From Oceanipulchritudo coccoides (GTDB lineage Bacteria > Verrucomicrobiota > Verrucomicrobiia > Opitutales > Oceanipulchritudinaceae), in contig NZ_JAAGNX010000003.1 in the NCBI RefSeq assembly GCF_010500615.1, positions 248,001 to 312,000 of the forward strand: a stretch of DNA of 64,000 nt. Reading direction: 5' to 3'. The notes under the pieces are model-generated. The model did no database searches, was not told the origin of the DNA, and was given only the letters and a program-made list of their open reading frames with translations. The translations under genes and the position numbers were made by a program. The number at the start of each line of letters is the position of its first letter. Within the stretch, counting starts at the first letter, position 1. This document shows, one piece after another, positions 55,901 through 64,000 of this stretch.

Positions 55901-58900
55901 ATCAGCCGATTTGTAGAGTCGTAAAGCGTTGCCGAACCAGCATTCAGGGCCTGGTTGTCGTAATTGAAACTGAGGAATGTTGTCGTTCCATTGACTGCGA
56001 CCAATCGGTAAATGTTGGCGTTGTCCCCGACAATTGTGTCGGCATCACGTGCGTGCATGTAGTCACCGTGGGAATTCCGTGCCAAATCGCTTGATTCTCC
56101 GGCCCCGCCAAATATCAGGTCTGACCCATCGGGACGAAGCGACTCATCAGCTCCCAGCCCAAAGCGTGTGGAGCTTCCGCCAACAATGTCGTCCTGACCA
56201 AGGTTACCAAAAATGACATCATTACCACCGTTGCCCTCGATGTAGTCATCGCCGTCTGTGAGGGATTCAACGGATGGGGTTACCTGAAGGACACCGCTGC
56301 TGTCGCGGTAAGCCGATACATCTTCGGTCAGACCAATCGAGCCATCGCCCTGAATCACATCATCACCAAGTTGGCCAAAGATCATATCACTCTGTGGCCC
56401 GCCAGCGATGTAGTCGTTGCCGTAGAGGGCGACAGGAGTCGTGTCTGAATGGTCAAGGAACATGATGGCAAAGTCTGACCAGACAGCGCCTCCGGCAGGA
56501 TCAAGCTGCGGAATCCCATCAACCTGAACCAAACCGGCGAGATCATAGATCGTACCATCCAACAATTCCTGGAATCGCAGACTGGTCATGTTCCCCAATC
56601 GCAAGGCGCGATCAATCACGGCGTTGTCACCAAAGATGATGTCGTCCTCTGATCCGCCATCGATCCTGTCGGAACCAACGGAACCCATGAGGATGTCGTC
56701 ATCCGCATCTCCATAGAGGACATCGTCATTTCCAATCAGAAGCTCTGTCTCGGTTGATCCGGCATGGACTGTATCAATCCGACCAAAGAGGCTGCCTGAG
56801 CGAACTCCAAGTAGGACAAACCCAAGGTCGCCCAAGAGCAGATCATTGCCCAGACCGCCATGCGCTTCATCAAGCCCGACGCCACCAATCAGGACATCAT
56901 GACCGGAGTCACCTTCAAGACGGTCATTATCCCCGACTGTGTAGTAAGTGGAAACAATACTCAACGGATCATCTGAAGACAGTTCGATCCGTCCGTGATC
57001 GCCGAAGACGACATCGTCATCTGGCAGTGATTCACTGAATCCCTGAAGAACGGTGAACAATCCGTCGAGGTTAACGGTATCAAATGGATTTGTTGTGACT
57101 GCCAGTTCCGCACTGAAGACAGCTGGGAAGGGTAGCGTGCTATTCCCTCCGTGGAGATAATCGGCACCAGTTCCACCAAGGATCAGGTCGTTACCGGATC
57201 CACCATAGACAAGGTCACCCGCGCCCTGATCCGGATTGGTTGACTCGACCCTGATCACATCAGCGGATGAGAAAATGCGGCGAACTCCCTCGCCTTGTGT
57301 GATCACACCATGATCACCGAGGATAACATCCAAGCCATCATCGCCACGGATAAAGTCGGAAGAAGCCTCTGCCCCGAGGATGATTTCAAGCGCTTCCAGA
57401 TCATAATCCGGATCTGCCGGATCTGTCGTCCTGAGGATGGTCAGGAGCGTGTCCAGATGCACATTGAATTGAGAATCCCCATAAATGTGATCATCACCGG
57501 ACCAACCGAATATCCAATCAGATCCCGTACCACCAGCAATCTGGTCACCAGAAGTGCTACCGATGAGAATGTCATTCCCCGGGCCACCAAATATTGTCAG
57601 GACGGCATTGGATTCCTGTCCATTTATGGTGTCATTTCCGGGATTGTTAAAGGCCAGCGCATTTCCGCTCAGAACGCCGGAAACTCCGCTGTAGCGACCA
57701 CCGGGAAGTAATCCGTTTTCAGAGGTGTCTCCATAAAGGATCAACGGGCCCTTAACGGTTAGATTGCCACCTTCCTCAATAACCGTCATCGAATCATCAG
57801 CTCCACCACCGTGGACGACCGTGATTGTATCGTGAGCGGTGGCATTGATGAGGAGGTCTTCCTCAGCCTTTCCAAAAAGGATTTCCACGATTTCCAGATC
57901 ACCGTAATTGATTCCGCCACCAAAGGTCACGAGATCAGGAATGCCCGGGGTTCCTTGATCCAAGGTCAGATCATCACTCATTCCAAAGCCCTCAAGCGCG
58001 TAGCCGACATTTTCCACATCGCTCCGGTAAGTCAGCAGACCACTCGCAGGCGTCTGGCTCCCGTCGTTATAAATATTGAGAACATCCACACTTGCGGAAT
58101 CATCAACTTCGCCAACGGGACCGGATGGATCGCCCGATTCAGGAACCGGATCGGTTTCTGTCGGCAGGGTGACAGCGGGCTGCAGTGAACGATCACTCAA
58201 GGGAGAAATATCGCCATTAATGATAAGCGGGCCGCGCAGATGATCAAGCGTGTGCACCTGATAAGCGAATGGGCGCGTGTCCGTGCTGCCGGTGAAACCA
58301 GCGTTGCCCTGGACTTCAATTTCTATTCCGGCGCTCCAGGTTGCGGCCGTGAAGGTCACTTCGATCGAATCAAGGAATGGGTCTGCTGTTCCAGCCAGGC
58401 GAACGAGCGTCCTCTCGTCTGTTTGAATCGAGAGCGTCACATCATCTGCTGGCTCGTTTGCCAGGAATAAAGCATAGGTGTCCGTGGAGGCGCCGACAAA
58501 GACCTTCGTCTGTCCGTTTGATTCACGGACGATGAGACCCGGTGTTTCATTGTCGTAAACTTCTGCCTCAATCACGACATCGTCCAAGCCGGAATAAACA
58601 GGGCCATCCGTGCTGATCACGTGGACGATCTTGCTCAACTCGGTATTTTCAAATTCGCCATCATCAGCTGCCGAAACGATCACCGTCTGTGGGAGAAACC
58701 AGTTGGTTTCAGTGAATGTCAGGCTCGATATGCTGAGATTAACATCGCTATCGGGTAGGATTGTTACCAGGACGATTTCCCCGGCAGCAGGAGAAGCATT
58801 CAAGGCAATCGTGTAGAGATCCGTAAAGCCCCCTTCCAGAACGTTGGTCATGAAATCGACGGCCAGTGTACCCGGATCCAGTTGGTCAATGACGAGCGTC

Positions 58901-61900
58901 GGCAGATCATTGTCGATCACGGTCACCTCAACATCCCGCAGGGCATAATTTTCGTAAGCAACGGCTCCAGGTCCGCTGTTGATACTATGGCTGATCATGA
59001 CGAGCCGTTCGCCCTCTTCAGCGACGTCATCAATTGCCCGGACATGAATCCCAACCAAATCACCGAACGAGCCGGAATCAACTGTCAGGACGACAGCCTT
59101 TGACCATGTGACTCCATCCAGGGAAACTTCAATGCTGTCACCTCCGGCTGACTGATCCTTGGCACTGCTGACACCCGCTGAAATCGTCAGATAGACCGCA
59201 TCAAATCCGGCGGGCATACTGCCGGTCAACATGATGAAGTAACTATCCAGTAATCCGCCTTCGCCAACTCGGGTGAAGCTGTCCGGTTCTGTGATATCCA
59301 CCAATTGGCCGGAACCCGGATCAATCACAAGAACCTCAAGGCCCGGCATCCCGATATCGCTGTAATCAAAGTCTGCGCCGTCCGAGTTATGGCCGATAAT
59401 GCTGTACTGGCCGAAAAGATCATTGGTGAAGATTTCCCCCGTGACATCCCCAAGAACTTCGATCGTATCACTGCCCACTCCACCCGTTACGGTGGTGACC
59501 ACGCCTTCACCCGTGCTACGGACAAAGATATTGTCATCTCCTTCGAGTGTATCGACTTCAACCTTTTCAATTCCGGTGAAGCGGACGCTTAGGCCTGCTC
59601 CAAAAATACCATCCTTGGTCACAACAAAATTATCCGGGAACACAGTTCCAATGATGACAAGCGTATCCAGGCCATCTCCGCCCTCAATGCTGACCGGGGC
59701 ATTCATCGTGTAGGCGATCAAGTCCTCATCCGCGCCTCCATCGACCTCGGTTTCGGCCTGCTCATCCACAGTTTCAAATGGTAACCTTACAAAGGCCCGA
59801 ACAATAAACTCATCATTACCGGCCTCACCGTCGAGGCGCAGCGTGGCCAAATTGTGATACGTGGAGAAGGTGTCGTTGCCGTCCCCTCCAAAGGCTGTCG
59901 TCGGGTGGGTGATGCCATTACTGATGTACCCCACCCCAGCAAGTCCTTCACCTGAAGCCAAGGCCAGCAAGCGGGCATCTTCAATTGCCTGCGCGGCAGT
60001 CGCATCCAATTCGTCAGTCGTCGGGTCAAAAATCACATTTCCATCAGCGTCCTTGATGACACCGGTGAAGACCGCTGTGGTTGCAAATTGATCATCCGGT
60101 TCAATTCCCACCAGTGACGGATCAAATTCGCCACCACGGTCATCCCGCGGGGTATTGAATACTTGCCCAATCTGGATGAAGTCATTGCCGGGACCACCAT
60201 CGAGGGTCGTGATCGAGCTGTTGTCGTCGACATACAATTTATCGTTGCCGTCCAGGGCACTAACAATGAGACGGGCGTTGATCTCTTCGTTGTAGTTGAC
60301 CCGTTCAACAAGATCGCCGGAGCTCACTCCGCCACTTCCATCAAAGTCGTTGATCAAGGCCACAAACTCCTTGCGCAGGAGGAATAGATCATCGGCAAGG
60401 GATCCTTCAATTTCCAGCACGTCCACACCGTCGTCTGGTGCCCCCTGGTCATGGACGTTGATCAAGGCCTCTCCTTCATTGGCGAGGAAGATGCGGTAGG
60501 TGTCAGATCCGCCATTTCCGTGCAGGTTGAGGATGGCATCAATGCCATTCAAATAAGTCCGTACATAGGCTCCTCCAACGGACATGACGTTGACCTGTAT
60601 CAAGTCATTCCCTTCTTCAGCATGCACGGTGGTCAGGCCAGCGATTGTATTGATGTGGACACGATCATCGACATCACCAACGACTTCTGATCCATCTCCG
60701 CCATGGACATTCGTCGTTCCGGCATGCGTGCTGACAATGTACAGCTCATCGGCACCGGTCCCCATCCAGAAATTCAAGTACTCAAAGCCCGTGTAGGTAA
60801 TGCCCGCCGGAGCCATCTGGAATCCAGTGAGCGTCGTTGAAGTCAGGATACCACTGTCATCATCCGTTTCCCCGGATTCATCTATGTTCAGAATATCGCT
60901 CCCGCTAGTGGGCTCGTTGCCTTCGATCACGAGTGCAGCTTGGATGCCATCAAGGACACCGCCAACATTGGATGGATTGTCCGTAGGCGTGGAATTGCTT
61001 CCCACGTTTACGACGTCACTGCCAACCCCGGTATCGATAGTCACCGTGCCATCCATTGTCCGCACCGCGACTAGATCATTGCCGCCTTGGCCGTAGATCG
61101 TGGTTGCGCTTCCAGCACTGGTGTATCCGACCGTCACCTTGTCAGCATCCGCCTCACCGTTGACGATCAAAACGCCGTTGGCATCGTTGATGTGGAGGGT
61201 GTCTGCACCCGCTGCAGCGGAGACAGTTGTCTCACCGGCATGTGTGCTGTTGATGGTGAAAGTGTTGGCGCCTGAAGCGAGCCAGATATTCAGGGTCTCA
61301 AGTGTGGTGTAATCGATTCCCTCTTCCAACTCAAGACCACGGATGGTCGTGCCGGTCAAGGTGCCTGACTTGTTCGTGGTGGCCGGATTCGAGTCATCGA
61401 CATTGAGGACGTCATTGGTCCCTACTCCACCATCGACAGTGAGCAGTCCGTTGATGGCGTCAATGTTACCGGTCGGATTTGTCGGCACTCCGGGCACGCT
61501 CGGGGCCACACTGCCCACGTTGACGGTATCATCCCCAGCATCTCCAAAGACCTCAACCTCCCCGTTCATGGCCCGGATGTTGAAGATGTCGTTGCCGTTG
61601 TCCCCATGAAGGGTCGAAACGCTGCCGGTTCCAGTCCCGTTGACGTTGATTGTATCGCCATCGTCCTCACCGTTCACAAAGAGCAGGTCGGTCACATTGT
61701 TGATGTGAACGGTATCGCTGCCAGCTCCCGTGTTCAGGATGGTTTCTTCCTGATAGGGACTTGTCGCGGATCCATGCGTGCTATTGATCGTGAAAGTGTC
61801 GCCACCGCTTCCCAGCGAGATGATCAGGTGCTCGATGCCCGAATAGGTGATGCCCACCGCCATGCCAAGGCCGGTTATTGTAGTGCTGGTCAAGGTTCCG

Positions 61901-64000
61901 GTATTGCCCACGGTGTCCCCGGTGCCATCGACTGTCAGGAGATCACTGCCACTGGCAGGATCATTACCTTCGATGATCAAGGCCGCGCTGATATCGTTTA
62001 CCGTGCCACCGCTGGCGGGTGCCAGGCTTCCGACATTGATCGTATCGGATCCGGTCCCGCTGTCGACCGTGGTGGTCCCGCTGATGGTCCGGACATTAAT
62101 GGTGTCGCTACCACCGTTGGCATTCAGGTTTGTCGCGCTAAAGTGTGTACTTTCAATAATAAAGGTGTCACCGCCTGACCCGAGGTTGATGTTCAGTGTC
62201 GCAATCGTGCCATAGGTAATATTGCCACCCATTCCCAAACCCGTGATAAGGGTGCTGGTCAGGGTGCCGGTGTTGGCTGCCGTGTCGCCCGTATCATCGA
62301 CGTTGAGGGTGTCGGTCCCGCCGTTGCCATTGACAATCAGGCTGGCATCAATCCCGTTGACATTGCCGCCGGTGGCCGGGGCCTGGCTGCCAACATTGAA
62401 TGTATCAGATCCGTCGTTACCATTTGCGGTGACTGGGCCAGACATCGCCCGGACATTGAAGGTGTCGTTGCCGCCGTCCCCGTTGAGAGTGGAATCACTG
62501 CCCGCACTGGTTCCGTTGACATTGAAAGTGTCGGCATCGGCCTCACCGTTGACGACCAAAACGCCATTGACATCGTTGATGTGGAGGGTGTCTGCACCCG
62601 CTGCAGTGGAAACAGTTGTCTCACCGGCATGTGTGCTGTTGATGGTAAAGGTGTTGGCGCCTGAGGCGAGCCAGATATTCAGGGTCTCAAGTGTGGTGTA
62701 ATCAATGCCTTCTTCCAGTCCCAGACCCCGGATGGTGGTGCCCGTCAAGGTACCTGATTTGTTGGTTGTTGCCGGATTTGAGTCATCGACATTGAGGATG
62801 TCATTAATTCCTGCTCCACCGTCGACGGCAAGCAGTCCGTTGATGGCGTCAATGTTACCGGTCGGATTTGTCGGCACTCCGGGCAGGCTTGGGGCCACGC
62901 TGCCCACATTGACGGTGTCATTCCCGGCATCTCCAAAGACCTCAACTTCGCCGTTCATGGCCCGGATGTTGAAGATGTCGTTGCCGTTGTTTCCGTGGAG
63001 GGTCGATACGCTGCCCGTTCCAGTCCCGTTTATATTCAATGTATCAACGTCATCCTGACCATTCACCATTAGCAGGTCGGTGACATTGTTGATATGAACG
63101 GTATCGCTACCGGCTCCCGTATTCAGGATGGTTTCTTCCTGGTAGGGACTTGTCGCGGATCCATGCGTGCTATTGATCGTGAAAGTGTCGCCACCGCTGC
63201 CAAGGGAAATGATCAGGTGCTCGATGCCCGTGTAGGTGATGCCCACCGCCATGCCAAGGCCGGTTACTGTTGTACTCGTCAGGATGCCGGTATTGCCCAC
63301 GGTGTCCCCAGTGTCATCGATGGTCAGGGTGTCACTGCCGCTCGCGGGATTGTTGCCTTCAATAATCAGTGCCGCACTGATGTCGTTGACCGTGCCAGCC
63401 TCATTACCCACGTTGATCGTGTCGGATCCGTTCCCGCTGTCGACTGTGGTGGTCCCGCTAATGGTCCGGACATTGATAATATCGTTGCCACTGTTGGAGT
63501 TCAGGTTCGTGGCACTGGCATGCGTGCTTTCGACCGTAAATGTGTCACCACCTGACCCAAGGTTTATGTTCAAGGTCGCAATGCTGTCATAGGCGATGCT
63601 ACCACCCATTCCCAAGCCGGTGATTTGAGTGCCGGTCAGGACACCAGTGTTGGCGGTCGTATCACCCGTATCATCCACGTTGAGCGTGTCGGAGCCGCCA
63701 TCTCCATTGACGATCAGGCCGGCGTCAATCCCGTTGACATTTCCACCCGTGGCCGGAGCCAGGCTGCCAACATTGATTGTGTCATTGTCATTACCGGCAT
63801 TGACCGTGGTTTCCGCATTGATCGTGCGTACGTTGATCGTATCGGAACCGCCGTAGGTCCAGATCGTCGTCTCTGTACCGCTGGTGACATTTCCAATCGT
63901 CACCGTGTCATCATCATCGCCACCATGGACCATGACCGCGCCGGCATTGATCGTGCCCAAAAGTTGGATAACGGCACCATTTGAGTCGAGGTCATCGTTA
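52957..64000 (-). CDS. giant RTX-like Ca-binding repeat protein (N-terminus outside window)
   Basis: At least 3680 codons of one minus-strand gene whose start lies beyond the right edge. From the N-terminal side: supermodules of NxxxxLNVDDxGDT, ITGLGMGGxI and GSGGDTFxIxSTHxxxT type repeats (about 60.7-64 kb), Calx-beta-like segments (about 58.5-59.2 kb; VLEGGFTDLYTIALNASP), then a long block of RTX nonapeptides (GGxGxDxLxGG; about 54.8-57.7 kb) with the IANTGGDRLIDWVGEFNSFL motif. Two LamG-like domains follow (about 53.4-54.5 kb) and a Ser/Pro-rich C-terminus. Such proteins are Ca-folded, exported and surface or matrix linked. No secretion genes are seen here. It is convergent with the haloperoxidase-like gene (40 bp apart). 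Confidence 0.93.
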   Translation of the reverse strand, partial: NDDLDSNGAVIQLLGTINAGAVMVHGGDDDDTVTIGNVTSGTETTIWTYGGSDTINVRTINAETTVNAGNDNDTINVGSLAPATGGNVNGIDAGLIVNGDGGSDTLNVDDTGDTTANTGVLTGTQITGLGMGGSIAYDSIATLNINLGSGGDTFTVESTHASATNLNSNSGNDIINVRTISGTTTVDSGNGSDTINVGNEAGTVNDISAALIIEGNNPASGSDTLTIDDTGDTVGNTGILTSTTVTGLGMAVGITYTGIEHLIISLGSGGDTFTINSTHGSATSPYQEETILNTGAGSDTVHINNVTDLLMVNGQDDVDTLNINGTGTGSVSTLHGNNGNDIFNIRAMNGEVEVFGDAGNDTVNVGSVAPSLPGVPTNPTGNIDAINGLLAVDGGAGINDILNVDDSNPATTNKSGTLTGTTIRGLGLEEGIDYTTLETLNIWLASGANTFTINSTHAGETTVSTAAGADTLHINDVNGVLVVNGEADADTFNVNGTSAGSDSTLNGDGGNDTFNVRAMSGPVTANGNDGSDTFNVGSQAPATGGNVNGIDASLIVNGNGGTDTLNVDDTGDTAANTGTLTSTLITGLGMGGNITYGTIATLNINLGSGGDTFIIESTHFSATNLNANGGSDTINVRTISGTTTVDSGTGSDTINVGSLAPASGGTVNDISAALIIEGNDPASGSDLLTVDGTGDTVGNTGTLTSTTITGLGMAVGITYSGIEHLIISLGSGGDTFTINSTHGSATSPYQEETILNTGAGSDTVHINNVTDLLFVNGEDDGDTINVNGTGTGSVSTLHGDNGNDIFNIRAMNGEVEVFGDAGDDTVNVGSVAPSVPGVPTNPTGNIDAINGLLTVDGGVGTNDVLNVDDSNPATTNKSGTLTGTTIRGLELEEGIDYTTLETLNIWLASGANTFTINSTHAGETTVSAAAGADTLHINDANGVLIVNGEADADKVTVGYTSAGSATTIYGQGGNDLVAVRTMDGTVTIDTGVGSDVVNVGSNSTPTDNPSNVGGVLDGIQAALVIEGNEPTSGSDILNIDESGETDDDSGILTSTTLTGFQMAPAGITYTGFEYLNFWMGTGADELYIVSTHAGTTNVHGGDGSEVVGDVDDRVHINTIAGLTTVHAEEGNDLIQVNVMSVGGAYVRTYLNGIDAILNLHGNGGSDTYRIFLANEGEALINVHDQGAPDDGVDVLEIEGSLADDLFLLRKEFVALINDFDGSGGVSSGDLVERVNYNEEINARLIVSALDGNDKLYVDDNSSITTLDGGPGNDFIQIGQVFNTPRDDRGGEFDPSLVGIEPDDQFATTAVFTGVIKDADGNVIFDPTTDELDATAAQAIEDARLLALASGEGLAGVGYISNGITHPTTAFGGDGNDTFSTYHNLATLRLDGEAGNDEFIVRAFVRLPFETVDEQAETEVDGGADEDLIAYTMNAPVSIEGGDGLDTLVIIGTVFPDNFVVTKDGIFGAGLSVRFTGIEKVEVDTLEGDDNIFVRSTGEGVVTTVTGGVGSDTIEVLGDVTGEIFTNDLFGQYSIIGHNSDGADFDYSDIGMPGLEVLVIDPGSGQLVDITEPDSFTRVGEGGLLDSYFIMLTGSMPAGFDAVYLTISAGVSSAKDQSAGGDSIEVSLDGVTWSKAVVLTVDSGSFGDLVGIHVRAIDDVAEEGERLVMISHSINSGPGAVAYENYALRDVEVTVIDNDLPTLVIDQLDPGTLAVDFMTNVLEGGFTDLYTIALNASPAAGEIVLVTILPDSDVNLSISSLTFTETNWFLPQTVIVSAADDGEFENTELSKIVHVISTDGPVYSGLDDVVIEAEVYDNETPGLIVRESNGQTKVFVGASTDTYALFLANEPADDVTLSIQTDERTLVRLAGTADPFLDSIEVTFTAATWSAGIEIEVQGNAGFTGSTDTRPFAYQVHTLDHLRGPLIINGDISPLSDRSLQPAVTLPTETDPVPESGDPSGPVGEVDDSASVDVLNIYNDGSQTPASGLLTYRSDVENVGYALEGFGMSDDLTLDQGTPGIPDLVTFGGGINYGDLEIVEILFGKAEEDLLINATAHDTITVVHGGGADDSMTVIEEGGNLTVKGPLILYGDTSENGLLPGGRYSGVSGVLSGNALAFNNPGNDTINGQESNAVLTIFGGPGNDILIGSTSGDQIAGGTGSDWIFGWSGDDHIYGDSQFNVHLDTLLTILRTTDPADPDYDLEALEIILGAEASSDFIRGDDGLDVILGDHGVITQGEGVRRIFSSADVIRVESTNPDQGAGDLVYGGSGNDLILGGTGADYLHGGNSTLPFPAVFSAELAVTTNPFDTVNLDGLFTVLQGFSESLPDDDVVFGDHGRIELSSDDPLSIVSTYYTVGDNDRLEGDSGHDVLIGGVGLDEAHGGLGNDLLLGDLGFVLLGVRSGSLFGRIDTVHAGSTETELLIGNDDVLYGDADDDILMGSVGSDRIDGGSEDDIIFGDNAVIDRALRLGNMTSLRFQELLDGTIYDLAGLVQVDGIPQLDPAGGAVWSDFAIMFLDHSDTTPVALYGNDYIAGGPQSDMIFGQLGDDVIQGDGSIGLTEDVSAYRDSSGVLQVTPSVESLTDGDDYIEGNGGNDVIFGNLGQDDIVGGSSTRFGLGADESLRPDGSDLIFGGAGESSDLARNSHGDYMHARDADTIVGDNANIYRLVAVNGTTTFLSFNYDNQALNAGSATLYDSTNRLIVRAVQLVDYTRGGPDWLGEGAFSAAWNDNGATDEIHGESGDDQIYGMVGNDILFGEAADDDLIGGWGHDWISGGTGDDGVLGDDGRIYTSRNTELGEPLYGISGIDAKDLNLVITTPGKIQQALINVENELKKTVNLTPFNFGFDAFTPLYDPLHADDIIYGGLGNDFLHGGSGDDLVSGAEALPEAWFAVYGPGGSSTDVRSDYTVPYNPGNALAYEALRVEEFGAYDEYNPLRKIILSSGEYFTNFDAADTGAPFGLTADGSIDTVYTDGNDRIFGDLGNDWLVGGTGQDHLYGGYGNDLINADDDHDSTATGADPLANDIPDTYASYQDIAYGGAGRDVLIANTGGDRLIDWVGEFNSFLVPFAPFGAATISRTLQPQLAEYLYDLSESDGADPTRSSDSGTEVSRNGEPEGELGMVRQQDFGWQDQTGAPDDPQPGNIAGGKRDVLRAVGFNNGKPEGFYIDSGSWTTQNGSYYVEPASIGGDALSVFYVDSYIPIYYEVMATLNPVKPNGGFKSNAYLVFDYQSSTDFKFAGINVSTNKLEIGQYTADGWTVDVQSPHLGSLKSNTPYNVLLAVNGTTVTLVVDGSSVLTHEFEAVYDEYGILQGLNDGMIGLGGQNSRAAIDNVVVQRIAPETTFVLEDNFDSDLNNLFLTPVDGAWSAGNSLYRGTVVDDPAISLIGIEVAPASLIRLQAILQTSGESGFVFDYYDADNYKFITISSETDEIRIGHITRKGVVVDAVYTYDTLDLGSLQELDAILKGNTVSVSLNGNLLLSHAFNALVTDGDYGLIGFSGTTDFDEVVFQTDDPALAPEDGVDPDPIILVPVLVLPEIVEDVSMSEPEVEIVESIDKPVSLGNPVDHTASGRGLIAPNHLGDTSLVLDAWPVRQVFFSTLSNSDSAKASAGQSSDNPVPQEPVDTSNDALFHTCLRTIEGFGARHLSSAHEIDSRLIHMDQGVLIRLHNELLEDGPDATLSVY
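61141..63918 (-). repeat. 1389-bp tandem supermodule in the RTX-like gene
   Basis: Matched landmarks are exactly 1389 bp (463 codons) apart: the GGTTTCTTCC block at 61741 and 63130, and CTCACCGGCA at 61231 and 62620. Two full copies are seen, with mostly scattered base changes; the exact ends of the unit are arbitrary and more copies may lie beyond the window. Confidence 0.88.

Noticed and set aside
60700-64000. Regularly spaced repeats that could suggest a CRISPR or satellite array
   Set aside because: The repeats are in-frame protein modules (RTX-like) with codon-level divergence, not short identical repeats with unique spacers.

Overview
The window looks like a chromosome segment of a Verrucomicrobiota bacterium, most likely a marine Opitutae/Puniceicoccales-type lineage. 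This is inferred from gene content: a tandem-fused double UvrA, a short glutamyl-tRNA reductase, an AP2-domain protein, secreted proteins with thrombospondin type-3 repeats, and a giant RTX-like protein. Most chromosomal starts lack a Shine-Dalgarno sequence. No rRNA genes and no CRISPR array are present.

Left chromosomal block (1-19.75 kb). It opens with a 5'-truncated double-length uvrA and a small RRM protein. A 1152-residue protein with a P-loop-like motif follows on the minus strand (a possible PPi-type PEP carboxykinase, unproven). Next come a secreted CAP-domain protein, an M20 amidohydrolase, a GCS2-type carboxylate-amine ligase, a two-repeat AP2 protein, a ROK kinase resembling polyphosphate glucokinase, a LysE exporter and a renalase-like flavoprotein. 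A heme cluster (ferrochelatase, HemX/CcsA-like membrane protein, glutamyl-tRNA reductase) and a convergent cob(I)alamin adenosyltransferase complete the block, which ends at tRNA-Ser(GCU).

Genomic island (about 19.73-47.08 kb). The last 23 bp of tRNA-Ser recur exactly at 47054-47076, and a tyrosine integrase starts about 100 bp downstream of the tRNA. Behind it lie a hypothetical gene, an excisionase-like HTH protein and a primase-like Toprim protein. The first cargo is a minus-strand type I restriction-modification operon, hsdM-hsdS-orf109-nuclease-membrane protein-hsdR-lipoprotein. Its genes overlap or nearly abut. The embedded nuclease joins an EVE/PUA-like segment to a NucS-like PD-(D/E)XK domain, which suggests a modification-dependent restriction enzyme inside a type I operon. 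A second cargo (32-36.4 kb) lies between two direct copies of a roughly 75-bp element that carries the hsdM translation start; it encodes a secreted metalloprotease, a secreted beta-propeller, a small basic protein and a Sel1-repeat protein. A third cargo (36.5-46.5 kb) holds a C-type lectin/TSP3 protein, an unrecognised two-gene unit, two small membrane-associated proteins and a pair of secreted repeat/beta-helix proteins.

Right chromosomal block (47.1-64 kb). It contains an AraC-type DNA-binding-domain-only protein, a small zinc-ribbon protein, a secreted protein with a 495-bp internal duplication, a multidomain vanadium-haloperoxidase-like protein, and a giant RTX-like protein that runs off the right edge and contains a 1389-bp tandem supermodule. 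Five secreted proteins, on and off the island, end in the same short tail (Y-x-V/I-x-x-STDL-x-x-W ... F/Y-Y/F-R), a candidate sorting or surface module.
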